A stretch of 64,000 nt of DNA from Acanthaster planci. Its lineage: Eukaryota > Echinodermata > Asteroidea > Valvatida > Acanthasteridae. Numbering within the stretch: position 1 is the stretch's first letter; the number at the start of each line of letters is the position of its first letter. Under the pieces are notes generated by a model, which searched no databases, was not told the DNA's origin, and was given only the letters and a program-made list of their open reading frames with translations. The stretch is from assembly GCF_001949145.1 (NCBI RefSeq), contig NW_019091443.1:372990-436989 (forward strand), given 5' to 3'. Below are positions 1 to 13,144 of this stretch, piece by piece. A program made the translations under genes and the position numbers.

Positions 1-2474
1 CCGGTAGAAGAATAGCATTCTGAATTGGTAAGTGATCCTGATATTTTTTTAACACGAAACCAATACCAATTTGTCTAACGATTTGTGCGGTTTGCAAGAC
101 ACACGTAAAAATCTGACAATTTTACTTCAGACAGAAAAAGTAAAATGACGACTTATACAAAAAGATTTATTAAGGCGCTGTTATAGCGGTGAATCAATAT
201 TTTACATTCGTACAAAGGAAAGCAAAAGTTCATTCGGTGATGTGCCGGTCCAACTCACTTCACTATAAGGCCTATCTCAGAAAGACCAGTTTTACTGACA
301 TGGTATCTTAAAAAACTGTCTGTCTCCAAAGTCGTATCTGGAAAAGATGTCTCCACTGCATATTTCAGGGCAAGACGCAATTCCGAGATATGGCATGGAG
401 TCCATGAATGTCTTCCAATGTGAGGAATCCTGGAAAGGCATCAGTATTACGTCTATCAATGGTAATTGATCACGGATATGTGGCTGGTCGCTTAAAGATT
501 CATAGTTAACCATAAAATAAAATACATACATGCACTGAACAATGCTAAAACGTCAACAGACGTGAACTGACAGATAAAACAGAAGACTCCAATAAGGCAG
601 TTCCATGACTCTTTAGTAGGCTCATCAATCACAGGTGAAATGTCTGGAGATAAAAGTGTATTAATGACAGGAACGAAAAGTGCTTTAAAGGGACTTATTT
701 TAATTGGTTTTCTTGTGACATCCAAAGAGTGAATGTGATAAGGAAAATTTGACACCCAAAACACTGATTATGAAATTCTACTTTAATAAGTAAGACTGCA
801 TACAATGCACACCAATCTGTATGAGTTATGGTGGTCAGACCAGGAAATATCAGATGTTGCTTATAAGAATGGTTGAAGAGAAAAAAAAATCTGGTTTTTT
901 GTGTTGCCCAAGGACCCTCCTCCCCCATTTTGACGAGTGTACAGACTTGTAAGCTGGGGAAGGATACGGGGTCACGCACAGTTTTCAATATGCACATATT
1001 GAAAATGAGAAAACCCAGCCAATTCTTTGTGTAGGAGTGGGGAAAAAATGGGTAGCCTTTACTCGGGCCCTTACCTCTCAACGTTGACATAGTGACACTC
1101 CCTCCCCTCATTCTTCCAACTATGTAAGTGTGAAATAAAAGGCAACACTCCTTCCACAATCATTCAAGTTGAAACATGCACAAGATATGATGGCAATGTT
1201 CACACCCAAATCTTTAAAATGCAGTGAAAATACAGAGGCAGGAATCCAGACGATCCAGCGATTCGACTGTACTTTGACAAAAGCATTCGGGAGAGAGAGG
1301 ACATAATAGCAGGGTTTTTATTTCAAGATTAATATTGAAATAACTCAGATACGGCTGTGCGCCTCCAATACTAGTTTGGGGCTATTTTTATACCAACATT
1401 ACCAGTAAGAAAATTTCTTTGTACATATTTACAATTTCGTGTTTCCACTGAAAAAGCTTCCATATTGATACGTTAAAATTTCATTGAACCAAATACAGTG
1501 TATTGTCGTGTGCCTAGAAGGACGTAAGCACTTACACCCTTTTTCCAGGAAGCACGATCACTGCAAAAAAAACTTCCAGGCAAAAGGACATATGTATGCA
1601 ACTGTTTTATTTTAATGAAATATAAAGATTTCTTTGCCAAAATTTTATAAAAATTTTCCAAGTCGTTAATAATAAGTTGTCGTAAAGCCTGTGTTGATTT
1701 TGTAGTACATTTCATCTGTTTTTACTAAACCAAGAGTGTGGTTCTTACGCCCTTTTGCTGGGAACATTTTCTCTGCTGTGATCATGCTTCCCGGCAACAT
1801 GGCGTAAGCGCGCTTAGGACTTTTTGCCAGGCACACAACGATATACATGTACATGTTACTTATTATATATCCAGCTCACACTCTCTGAAGAACTGACAGA
1901 GTTTTACCCATAGGTGGGGTTCTGTAGCTTATCCTCTCTTCAGTCATTATGTTGTCATAAAAGAACATACTTTGTCATATCACACAAGTCCAGTGTACAC
2001 ATGCATGAACACAAAGGTGATGGAATAATCTTCACAGTTTGTTTGGTACCAGCTTGGGGCCCAACAGAGATCTTTTTAAGAGTTCACAAGATTGAATGCT
2101 TACATTCAGTAACTCAATCCAAAAAGAATGATGTTTTACGACTGAACCACATGTACACGGCAGAATGCTATTTTCTTACAAGAGTATTTTTATGAAGCAT
2201 TTTCCCTCTTAAATCCCTGTCCCAAAACATTTCTCGAAATAACTGCATGTACATATCTTTAAAAAAAAAAACAATCATTCCACTTTGTTCTGTAGATTTC
2301 TCGACATCAACCCCCCAACATGTAAGACCTACTAATGTTAGGGGAAAAGTTCACACGACAATGCAGCAATACAATACTTATACATGTACATGAGACACGG
2401 AAGCAGTTTTTTGATGAGATGCAGGACCTGAATTACATCTTTTAGGTCTTAAGTGACTGTAAATAATCTACTCT
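1..2474. other. Downstream flank of BRMS1L, no confident gene
   Basis: AT-rich sequence with many short ORFs and no recognisable domain. A minus-strand open stretch at 292-531 reads like ordinary protein (for example GDIFSRYDFGDRQFF) and is followed by a possible donor (TCA then GTAAAA), but nothing connects it to a gene. Part of the region is probably BRMS1L 3' UTR; a minus-strand AATAAA occurs at 1606-1611. Confidence 0.4.
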
Positions 2475-2516
2475 AACAGGCTCTAAACAAACTGGGATGT
2501 TTGTTTAGAGCCTGTT
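2475..2516. repeat. Perfect 18-bp hairpin downstream of the BRMS1L stop
   Basis: The arm AACAGGCTCTAAACAAAC (2475-2492) is the exact reverse complement of 2499-2516, with a 6-nt loop TGGGAT. It lies about 210-250 nt beyond the BRMS1L stop codon, so probably within its 3' UTR. It is too short and too perfect for a typical miRNA precursor. It may be a structured UTR element or the residue of a foldback repeat. Confidence 0.8.
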
Positions 2517-2726
2517 TGGGATGCCAAACTTGAAGTGCAAATAAATATTAAGAAGAGTTTGTCATATTGCCGGGCAGATGGACATTCACAAATGTTTTGT
2601 CGACTCATTTGTTACAGATTGCTTTATACACCTTTCTCCAGGGTAAAAAACGAGTAAGAGTGCTCAATAAATACCCCTATTGAAAAAAACCCAAACAGAC
2701 ATGATGTTCCCTCTTAGCTATGCTGA

Positions 2727-5700
2727 TCATGTGTGGCGAATTGTGTACTTCCCCCTCTGTAAGTTGTCAATGTAGAGCTTAGATTTAGTTCCATCTGTTC
2801 TCCTTACCCAGACCTCTCCTGTGTTAACAGCAGTGATGGTGGCACTGTTAGAAAGATAACACCGTAGTACAGATCAATACATGTACAAATGTATAGCATC
2901 ACTAAGCACAGGCAGTTCATCCTGGTTTTTAGAGGCAGCAAGTTTTCAAACTATGAAGTTTTAGTTCAAGGGTGTCTCTGTTGTGCCCTGTCCGAACCCC
3001 TACAGAAATCTCTATTTTGTCACTGAATTTTTGCAAAAGAATCCTGAAGATGTACAAGTGTTTACCTTGTATCAAATAAGGACATGCTTTCAGTGTCCTA
3101 TCCTTCATTTGCCCATTTCAATTTGCAAAAAAGTATTTTTCCTGATATTTCAGGAATGTATGAATGTACATAAAGGTAAGCCTTGAATACTAGTGATCCT
3201 TGAGTCCATTTCTTACTGTCATTGTTGTCATCTGTTGTGCTTCCATTAATATCATAGTACTTACAGCACAGGTGTATCATCCTTGTTTTCTATGATAATT
3301 CGGTCACGTCGATTGAACAAGCTGCCTTCATAGTACAACTTGCCATCTTCATATCTCGCACTGTATGGGTTCTTCTCTGATTTCAGAACCTCTGCATTAA
3401 AAAAAAATATTCAGAGACAAATTCAGGAATGAAATCAGTCTGAGAAAACTGAAAAAAGGAAAAGGTTTTTCCACTCTAGGTTGCATTGTAGGTCAACACT
3501 TAATACAGCATTACATAGTATGATAAACATGCATGTATTCTTTGTTACAAGGGACTTGCAATATACATCTACATTGTACATGTAGATATTAAAACTGTAT
3601 AAATTAAAATTCAGAGTTGCCATGTTCATAAGCAAACAACTCTACGAATGCTGCCCAATTTTTCCGCAAAGGATATTAACAGTTTGGTCTGTTATGTTTA
3701 TTTCTATTCCGACTCCTACTCAGTTACTAGTACATGTACTTGATTAATAAAATAATTTGTCAATTACTAGCTGGAATGTTTCAATTCAATTAATACGAAG
3801 GTGCTAAGAGGGTGCAAAGGAACAAACATTCCCAGCACAAAAGCAAAAATGAGGGACAAACATAATGATTGGGAAATATCAGAGGATGACCAAGCCAAAA
3901 CATTTCCTTTAATCTGTAACTTTGTGACAAAGCATTTTCAACTTCCACAAAATGCTTACGTTCTTCCTCTTTCCTCCTGGCACTGATACCCCTTGCCTGA
4001 AATGATGCAAATATTTGAAGTCAGCATTAGTCAAGACACTTTTCAGTCACAGCAAGCTTGCCCAAAATCTCCCCAATTGCTCTTGACTTCGCATTTCCTG
4101 ATCCTTGTCTGTCCTTGAACTAAAAAGTCTTATAACTTGTAACATTTGAGTTAATCAAGACATGTAAGCTGGAGTAACTCAACAAGTACACTGTACATGT
4201 GCATGTATGCTTGAGTGACTCCTTTTCCTGTATTCATTCTAATAATCTAGGCACCTGAAATATGCTCAAAAAAACAAGGCTTGCAATACTGAAATATGTT
4301 TGTACATTTACATGCATTTATATATTCACTTGTCAAGAAGTAGCTCAATTCTGGTGTACTTTAACCAAAAAGTCAAACAATCAGGAAAATTAACATGTGA
4401 ACTAAACATACCTTCATGATTGCTGTCCAGTCTTCAAGAATTTCCTGATCTCTCAGCTTATAAACAATATAGGGTCTTGGAATTCTGGTTAAGGTTATTT
4501 GTTTTGTTGTTTTTACAATCACTATGTATTAACTGAAACTCCAACTCATGGAGCTCGCCGCAAACCAATGAATATTCAATACTCAAGAAGGATGAGAATC
4601 CTGAGAATCAGGATTCTTTACCAGTCTCCAGTTATGGCTTTACACAGAATTGAGTTTCCAAAAATACTCGGAATCACAGCTGAAATGCACTGAACATCAG
4701 TCACATCACTAACAACGTACATGTACGAGTGTACGTGTATGTATGCATGTATTGGACACGCACTGCTCTATAGGGTCAAAGTGCCCAGATACATTATTAC
4801 AATGGACAAAAATCGAAGCACACAATCTGCAATTGTGCATTGGAAAACTGGTTAGACAAAGTGCAGAAATCAAGAGAATGCTAAAAAAATGTCTACTGAA
4901 AAAAGAAAAAATGAAAAGGATATCAGCTACTGTAACAGGTTTCTTCTTCCTATCATTAGTGAGATCAAACTTCTTCCCTTTACTCTTGAGGGCCTGTGTT
5001 TCATTCCAAAGTTCTGTGTGTTGAAGAAAGGTATGAACATACGTTACAGGCACCTGAAGTCAATGGCTTCCTTTAACATGTCATCATAACTATTGCCTGC
5101 AATCATATAAGGTCATTATTTCAATGTGGCACTATCAATCAGGAGATAAGAGCACCTGTCATCACACTAGCTCAACTAAAGTTGCTCGGTATGAGAGGTC
5201 AACAGATGATAGTATCGGGATAATGAACTGGCTCACATGAAAAACATTCATTCTTGATTTGGAACATTCAAATCGGACACTCATGAAGTGATTTCTTCTG
5301 AACAGGCCCGAATATACAGTAGTAGTCTCAAACGTTCTGCCTTTTCATTAAATTATAACAATCCAGCCCTGTATTTGGAAACGCACACATCTTTTGGTGT
5401 CACACAAAGCATTTGTGAAGTGCACAGTACATGTACTTCAGTTAATTTCTCAACAAAGTGATAGTTTTCATGAGCAACATCCCAGCATGTTGTTCCATCC
5501 CCTTTAGTCTCACCTGTGGTAAAATCAATATTGTGTCTGTCCTCCTCTAGCCTTCGAATTTTTTCTTCGAGCTCTGCCTTCAGTGCATCTTTCAAAAGCA
5601 TTTTTTCACTCTGGATAAAAACGACAAACCAAATTTCAATCTTCAGGGCAATTCCACAACATAACATGAGCTACATGTACCAACTCTTTCATCGTTGACA

Positions 5701-8700
5701 GAAACTCCCAAACACACATACATTATCATTTTTTGTTTCACTGTCTTTTCATTGGCATTTGTTTTGCATGCATACATGTATGTCCTATTTTGCATTCCTT
5801 TTGATCTAAATTTTTAAAACCAGTTCATGTTTGGGTTTTTCTTCCCTGAAAAGTTGCTAGGGGTGGTTTTTTTATTCGCAAATTCTTCAACCTTGCAATT
5901 CATTTCTGGCACCCATAAAACATGTAGGTTAGCATAACTTGAGTTAAGGCATCAGAATTTCTCCCCCCCCCAGTTTTTATGTTCAACTGTTTTTCAACTG
6001 CCCTGAAAAAAAAAATTGTGGCACATGCCCAGATGTCACCCGCTTCACATACAAATTGTCAATAGCACGTACATGTACAGGCATCACTGTGGCCATGTGT
6101 GTTTCTTGCCAATTGTTTCGATACAAAGGACTTGCTAATTGGAATTTTGTAAGCTTATCTCACTTGTAACTGTGGTTTGCTCCCTAGCAAATCAGTTTAC
6201 CAAAACAAAGGAGGTACTTAATCCCCTTAATAAGTGGAAAGGTTCACAGTAGCACCATGGGAAGGAAATATCCCTTATAAGTATGTATGGTTCTGAACCA
6301 CGCATACTCATAAGAGACCTCCCCACTTATTGCTGTCTTTCACCATGAATAGCCTGAAATTCAATCTTAATCCCCTTCGTTCCTTTGTGTATGGCGTGGT
6401 CTCCTAATTCATTTCTAATTACTCAAGAATGGCATTGTGGGTTGGGGGGTCCACTTAGTTGCAGTGTCCACATGTAGGATCATCTTCTGCACTTTGACCC
6501 AACCAAGCACAATGCGTTTGAAGCAGATTCAAATGAAAAGCGATAGAAATTTTACAACTCAAAAAGTAAATTATTCATTAAACAATTCAAAAGGAATAGA
6601 CATTTTCAACAGGGCAAGAAGTATTGTTCATTTCTTAATAAATCTTGCTAAATTATAGCTGGAGACACTCCTAGATGTGACAAACATGTATTATATGTGT
6701 ATTACATGTATTATATTGATTGTTATGTACAATTGTGTGTTTTGACATCGCGTGATTTTGTATATGGTTTGTTAATCAATAATCTGCTGGTCGGTACGAC
6801 CGAATATTTGGATATTTAATAAAATATCTTTGTCATTGGAGCAACAGATGCATCCACGTTAATGCCCATTACAGGGTCCATGAAATGTTTCATTCTTTTT
6901 CCTCTTTTTTTATAGATATTGCGGTGTTATGTACCATTAGCTAAATGTGTAAAAGCCATGTAAATTGGTATATGTGTATAAAACTTGATTGGACAAATGT
7001 ATTTAAGTCAAAAAGTGACCTTGTAATGAGTCAATGTTAATGTTTGTTCCCCCTTCAGTTTACTGTGATGGAAGTGATACCTTCCCAAAGAATGGAGACC
7101 TACATTAGATATCACATAACATTCTACTCATGCAAATAATGGAGTGCCAGGACAATAAGATGATGTTACAGGTGGAAATGAAAGTAATATGAGCACCTTG
7201 CAATCAGCATTGATGTCCATACCAAGTTTGAAGTTCTTACAATGTACCATTTGGAAGAAACCTCACAACAAACTTATTGTTAAAAAAAAAAAGAAAGAAA
7301 GAAAACACACAAACAAATGAGAACTGCAGATCAACTGGGTCATCCAGCAACTTTTCCAGCCAGTGAACATAACACTGTCCACAGAGAAATAGTTTTAAAC
7401 AAGACATCATGGTTTAGCATGGCCCTTGGAAGCAAATGATACATACAGGTACGAACAGATGGATGCAAGATGCACATGAATTGTTTACACTCCTGACAAG
7501 CAAAAAAGGACTACTCGTACGTATTGAGGCAATACTGACAAAACACTGAGACAGACTGATGAAAAGGTGGTTTTTTTTGTCGGACTGACCTCGTGATTTT
7601 CATGAGATGCTTTTCCTTCACTTTCATATTTGTTTTTGATGTTGTTGAGTCGGAGTTCTCGTAGTACTCCTGCAATGTGTGTGCGCATTGTCATAGTTTG
7701 CTCTAGTTCTGACAGCTTCTTGTAATCCATGGCATCACCTTTTTGAACCTGGCCTAGTTTAGAATCTAGGTGTCCAACCCTCTCCAGATACAACCTGCAA
7801 ACCAAGAAAAAATAAAAGCTCTTGCTATACCGAAAAACCATTACTCTCAACTTCCATCATTGTGTGTGTGTTGGGGGGGTGACCATCACTGTGTGTAATG
7901 CATGCCAGGGACTTGTTACAATTTTCATCAGTCAGAGGCAATCCCTACAACCCACAGTAAACGTGACAAGTTACCTGTCAGTGAATTAAACAGAAATTTT
8001 ACGATGAAAGAATGTATAAAAATACAGTGTTTTTTAAAGAAAATAATAACCAAATAATTGTAGTATATAATAGCAGTGATTCAGAAATTGAGGTTGAGAA
8101 TCAGAAACAAGAAAATTAGAAATTGGAGAAACAGACGGGTGCAATACCTGTATTGCAGTTTCCCAACATACTTACAAGACCAGGTGTGGTGATCAATGAG
8201 CCAAACTTCCCTCAATATCAGTACTCTAACAATGGTTAGTGTAAACAGGAAGCTAACTCTCAAACAGCTAATAACTGTATTTTGTAAAAAAAAGGTTCTG
8301 TTACCATTACAAGGAACTTCTAAATTCAGCTTCTTGATAGCACCCTCTACCAACAGTATGACCAAGTCCACTGGCCATGCAAAGACACAATGTATCCCTG
8401 TTTAAGTTAAGGGAATATCACCCACAAATTGTCTTGGGCCAAGACTTTTAGATCATTAGGCAGCAGAGCTTGATATTGCATATGTCAAGCATGACACCAA
8501 TATAAAGGGGGCATTCTTAAGATGTCTGGTGAAAGTACAATTAAATGTCCAGGACTAGACAAAATGGACTTACTGCTCCTTCAGGTCAGTGAACTGACGT
8601 TCCAGATCATTCATGTGATTCAAACATTCTATCCTCCTACGTTCACAGTCTTCCTCGTCATATTCTGAAAACAAAATGACAGTTTTTTAGATCAAGACCT

Positions 8701-11479
8701 TAATCTGTCATGTTATGATACTGCCAAAAGACAAAAACTGTCTTGCTTCAATTACTCGCTTCTCAAAAATAGGGTCGGTAGGTCTGAAAGTTTTTCCTCT
8801 GGGGAATTTTTTGTGGTGACTGAATGGCATGATGGGGATGAAAGCTTCCAAAAATTGCCACACAAAGTGATAAAAACTTTCCTTCATCAATGTAAGAATC
8901 TACTGTCAACAATTCTTAAGAATTATGGACACTTCACACCAATATGCAAAATGCTGGTCAAGTAATCATGATGGGAAAGTGGCAAACAGTGTTGGTATGT
9001 TGCATGGTAAGCATGCGTAATGTATCTAGAGGGGCGGGCAACAAACCCCGTGCTGCGGCAGGAAATTTTGTGGAAGCACGACTGCTTCAAGTATGAGCAA
9101 TACAACCTCAAATTAAATTCATAAACCCAGAAAATACATACATAGACGAGATCAGGTTCAGTGAATTAACTGGCAGAAAGTTTCTTGCAACATTGATGTT
9201 TTTTCAACGTAGAGTTGTAGAGTTGCGTGTGTGTGTATGACGTAGTATACGTGTAACGACACTATTTTGGCTATGATGAATGCCACATTTCCCTCATGCC
9301 TTCTTTTGCAAGGACGCAGCGCTGCATTGCTTCAAGTTATTGAGCACTGCACATGTGTTTCACCACCATGACAGCCAAACGCAAGGGAACTCATGAAAAT
9401 AATGGAAATTTTTTTCGAAAGTTGCAAATATAAGTAGGAAAACATATAAATACAAGCAACTTGAAACAAAGTTGTTCAGAGGTGTTTTGTGAAGACAGAA
9501 ATGCAACATGATTTATTTTTTTTACTTTAAACATTTTGTAAAATTGACTTGCCGATAAAAATTTTAGGGTCGTGGCAAAAAATTAGTGTCTGCCAGGAAA
9601 CCAGAAGCACAACAATTGGGGGGGGGCCTAACTGCCAGTTTATTTTTACCATATTGCTGAAGTACATGTACATGTATATAAACTTACTTGTACATGTACT
9701 GTGCAACAGGTATGCCTCCTAAAAGAGTTTGATATAACAAGCTGAGGGCCACTTCTAACTAACCCAATCCAATACACTGTTTGGCAAATGACACATTACG
9801 GAGAATGCTTGTTATGCCATGTATGCAACAGAGCGCATAAAAAAGGCCAAAATACATGTACACATTCGTCAAAAGTTATAACAATCTCACAATGTTCTTT
9901 CGGAATGCATACTAAAACTCCACAAAGCTCAATTACTGGTTGAATTAGGAGTGCAATCAGGTGTTAATTTATATTTAAATCAGTAGGTATGCATGTAACT
10001 GCTCATTGATGCAGACAGAAAGAGGCATTTACAACAGAATTCTCTATTTGGTATGGACATGATGCAAAAAAGTCTGAATACGGGACAAACAAAATTCCCT
10101 CATTCTTCCCTGATTTAACAGACTTTTCTCAAACTCCCTAACTGAAAAAAGGGGAAGTCATTTTCCAGGTTTTCCCTGATTTCCAGGTTGGCTCATAACC
10201 CTGGAATAAGCAAAGACTGAATTTGTAATTATCAGTGACAAGTTGAATTTTAGAGCAACGAACAAGAAGTATAACTGGGCGAATAACTATGTCAATGTTT
10301 AAAGAATCACCAGGCAAATCGGTCTAATTCATACGTCTGGTTTTTTTTTGGGGGGGGGCAGAAGATGCTCCCTCTTTGAACTTGAATGATGTACACTTTT
10401 ATAACCCTCAGCCTAAAAGCTAGGTCTAGGTCTTCGCTCCATTGGAAATACGTGGAGATGCGCTGACAACAGATCTAGCCGTGGGTCTGGAAGCCTGTTT
10501 CGGACACAGCCTTATCTGCGACTCCTTCACGCCCATAGCTCTTTCGCGTATGCGTAAGTGGCGATCGGTTGCTATGCATTTCGCACCTCAGCAAAGGCAT
10601 ACTACTAGACAAATGTAGATTGTCAGGACTGAAAGCATGGAGTTGCACTAAATTTCCTGCAAAATACTTCGTCTGCAGGCACATTAAGTAATTTCAACAC
10701 AGCATTTGTTGAATTTGGGATACAAAATACAAAGCACTTGTGAACGACATTTGTGCTGCCTCCACCAGGTAAAAATGTGAGAAAAAAACGTTAAAAAATT
10801 TCGCTATGGCAGGAGGACTTTATACTCTGGACGTTAGTTGCAATGCAATGTAGACAATGGTAGATGACATCCACTGGGCTAATGTGCATGCATGCTTTAC
10901 ATGGAGGCCTATATACACAACTTGGAATCTCGCCGATTAGTTGCACGCACGCACTGTATCATGAACTGTACTGGAAAACGGCTGAATACGGTTCACAACA
11001 ATGACAAGAATTAACGTTACTTCCAAGTTTATTTTCCCGTTTTTGTCTTTTGTAGTGATGTGTCAAATTTCTTGACCCACCAGCTGAAGAGGTGGGCCTA
11101 AGCCTGCATCATTCATGGCCTTGGAACACATAGCCTATCAGAAATTGGCTTCTTTGAAAAGGTAGACATGGTAGAAGCGTTGAAATTTTAGTTATGAAAT
11201 TGTTCGCCCTTTTTAGACCCTTCATATCCTGGACCCCCTCGGTAACGTAGTTAATACGGTCGACCAGTCAGGGAGTCTACCTGGCTAGGCCTCACGGCCC
11301 GCGTACCACACTAGGCCCTAGGCCTATATACATGTACATGTATATAATTTACCTGAGCTGTCTTCGGAACCAGAAGTGTCCATGTCTGAGTCATCGTCGT
11401 CATTTTCGCTATCAGGAGTACTCCGGTCATCCTCCATATCCTCTGGTTCACTCTCCGCCGTGTCTTCCGCCACTGGCAT
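2727..11479 (-). CDS. BRMS1L: BRMS1L/BRMS1-type Sin3-HDAC corepressor subunit (8 coding exons, complete)
   Basis: Coding exons on the minus strand, 5' to 3': 11479-11353, 8664-8574, 7794-7590, 5610-5514, 5013-4924, 4473-4412, 3996-3960, 3391-3265 and 2844-2727 (stop TGA 2727-2729); that is nine blocks if the 37-bp microexon at 3960-3996 is counted. All junction phases agree. The product is about 310 residues, close to human BRMS1L (323). It has an acidic N-terminus rich in Asp, Glu and Ser, then the family signature [15 protein letters not shown], a coiled-coil helix with [10 protein letters not shown], the strongly conserved [37 protein letters not shown], and a C-terminal [17 protein letters not shown] block ending GKYTIRHT. 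Family knowledge: Sds3-like proteins are nuclear subunits of Sin3/HDAC complexes. The start ATG at 11479 leads straight into the acidic region. BRMS1 and BRMS1L cannot be separated by eye; an unduplicated invertebrate orthologue is likely. Confidence 0.93.
4474..4923 (-). other. Putative U12-type AT-AC intron of BRMS1L
   Basis: Reading the minus strand, the intron starts ATATCCTTTT just after exon base 4924 and ends AAGAC just before exon base 4473. ATATCCTT matches the minor-spliceosome 5' consensus. CCTTAAC, the core U12 branch-site motif, lies at 4494-4488, about 15 nt before the AC end. A conventional reading (donor GTAGCT two codons earlier, acceptor after CCAAG) puts the conserved YIVYKL block out of frame. 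The AT-AC reading keeps frame and gives PVTVA-AYIVY, against PVVVSGPYIVY in human. Sequence-only call, without transcript evidence. Confidence 0.75.
11325..11346. repeat. 22-bp perfect palindrome built on CATGTACATG
   Basis: TATATA, then CATGTACATG, then TATATA is its own reverse complement. It sits in the first BRMS1L intron, six bases past the exon 1 end (donor GTAAAT at 11352-11347). It is the longest exact example I saw of the TACATGTA-type palindrome scattered over the window. Confidence 0.85.
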
Positions 11480-11740
11480 CTTTCGACGTGGAATTCTGGC
11501 TAATGTAGAGAAACTTTCACTAAAAAAGACAAAATTAACCCGTTTTTGAGCGCCAACCTGGGCCAGCTTGTCCGTTGTCTGCCAAGCTCACTGCGCTGTA
11601 GTCGGTTAACCGGACACAACGGTTTCCCTGTTCATTAGAAGTTCAACTTAACTCCACGACAGCCGACTGAGGGTACCAGACATTAGACTAACGACTCTTT
11701 TATGTTTTTCGTTTTGTGAAGCTCTCGCGACCGTTTTATG
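11480..11740 (-). promoter_or_regulatory. Probable BRMS1L promoter and 5' UTR
   Basis: Immediately upstream of the BRMS1L start codon the sequence becomes richer in GC and CpG than its surroundings (for example CTCTCGCGACCG near 11720) and contains the palindrome GGTTAACC near 11605. No TATA box is placed convincingly. This is inferred from position and composition only; a non-coding first exon further upstream is possible. Confidence 0.35.
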
Positions 11741-12640
11741 ATTTTTATATTGAAGAAACGCAGGAGGTGAGTTGAAGGCTAATTATTTCTCTCGGTTGAA
11801 TGACCAGTGAATAAATTAAAGCATCCTTGGAATTTGGGTGTGTTCCCCCATTCATGCCGCATTCATGTGTCCTATTCCCATTCAATAAAATCATTGGTAT
11901 GTATCTCGGTATAAAGAGCTTTCTGAGTAACAGAAAACAATTCAGGGTCTTCACTTGCGCCGAGTGCTTCTGCCTGTACATACTGAGCTCTGGGCTCTTG
12001 CTTTTCTGTTGCTCAAGTTGAACTTATTCTGATAATTCAAGGATTAGTTCATCATCTCCAGATCACACCCACCTTTTTTTCAAGACCCAAATTCTCCGTC
12101 TTGCTATGTCTTTACTGTTCAGTAGAGATTTATCATCTTTCGTATGACTTTCACCTCTTATTTTGTGTCTTTATTAATTGTTTAGATGTTCTTTGTCCAA
12201 TGTTTTTTTGCTCGCCTCACTTTGTTTTTTCTTTTTCATAATAATAATCCACGGAGAGCCTGCAAATGGATCCCACACCTTCCACCAAGTCTTTTGAAAC
12301 ATCGCTTCAGTGCTAACCCTCATATCTCAGGGCGGCCTGCCTTGCTGCATTCTGTTCTACCTTGTCAGCAACCTCTATATTATCGAGTCAACTCAACTAT
12401 TTGCTTATTCTTCAGGCAAAAAGGCGGCAAGTTAAACTATGCTCTTGGTAGAAGGGTAGGCATAGACCAGTTTCATTTTGCCTACAACTAGTGTGGGCGG
12501 CCAAAGTTTGCAGAAATATCATCTTTGGGTTACTTTTCGATTTTATTTCCAATTCGTTCAAAACGGACAATTGTCCCATTAATTTTAAATAGGGTTGCAT
12601 TTTCATTTGTATTTAGTGGTACGTGTATATATTCCGGAAA
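11741..12640. other. Intergenic stretch without recognised gene
   Basis: AT-rich DNA between the BRMS1L promoter and the LINE and tandem-repeat block. Both strands hold open stretches of 60-100 codons, but their composition is low-complexity and no splice or domain support was found. Confidence 0.4.
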
Positions 12641-12769
12641 GATACTTGTTAAGTATGCACCTGAGTTTTGTTTTCATTTTCGTGAATATAGGATTCTGGA
12701 AACAAATGAACACGACTCCGTTTTCAAGTGTTTTTGTCATGATTGAAGGATTCCAGAGAAGCATTGTGC

Positions 12770-13120
12770 TAATAACAAAGCTTTGGAACAAATTGCTGGT
12801 GTCATTCCGACAAGTTAACGCTTTTACTTATTTTAAGACACATCTCCAAACCCATAATTTTAAAGAGGCCTTCACTGTGTTTCGTTAGAGTTGTAATGTG
12901 TATTTATGTTTTTAATGTTTATTCTTTAATTGTTAATTATCTGTGTATGTTTGAATATTGTAAATGCTTCTTGCGTAATTAACATAAAGCATTTTTTTCA
13001 CCAATCTTGTTCTGATGAATTACTGGGGGCAGAGTTTTGATATGTATTTCTTATTTTACTTTTAATCTTGTATTTTCTTCAAGCAAGTTTTAATGTTGTA
13101 AAGCGCCACTGACAATTAAG
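12770..13120 (+). mobile_element. 3' remnant of a non-LTR retrotransposon (LINE)
   Basis: The plus-strand reading at about 12780-12888 gives LWNKLLVSFRQ, then FKTHLQTHNFKEAF, then a stop. This is the usual extreme C-terminus of CR1/L2/Rex-type LINE ORF2 proteins (pattern LWNSLP..IR...S...FK..LKTHLF..AF). An AT-rich tail follows, including GTAAAGCGCCACTGA near 13100, which resembles LINE 3' UTR ends. The upstream reverse transcriptase is absent, consistent with 5' truncation. Confidence 0.6.
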
Positions 13121-13144
13121 TTTAAGGTGACGTAATTGTAACTA

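Noticed and set aside
2475-2516. miRNA precursor
   Set aside because: The 18-bp stem and 6-nt loop are too short for a canonical metazoan pre-miRNA of about 60-70 nt.
4900-4930. Ordinary GT-AG intron using donor GTAGCT after the ACA codon
   Set aside because: Gives a frame incompatible with the conserved YIVYKL block at either nearby AG acceptor.
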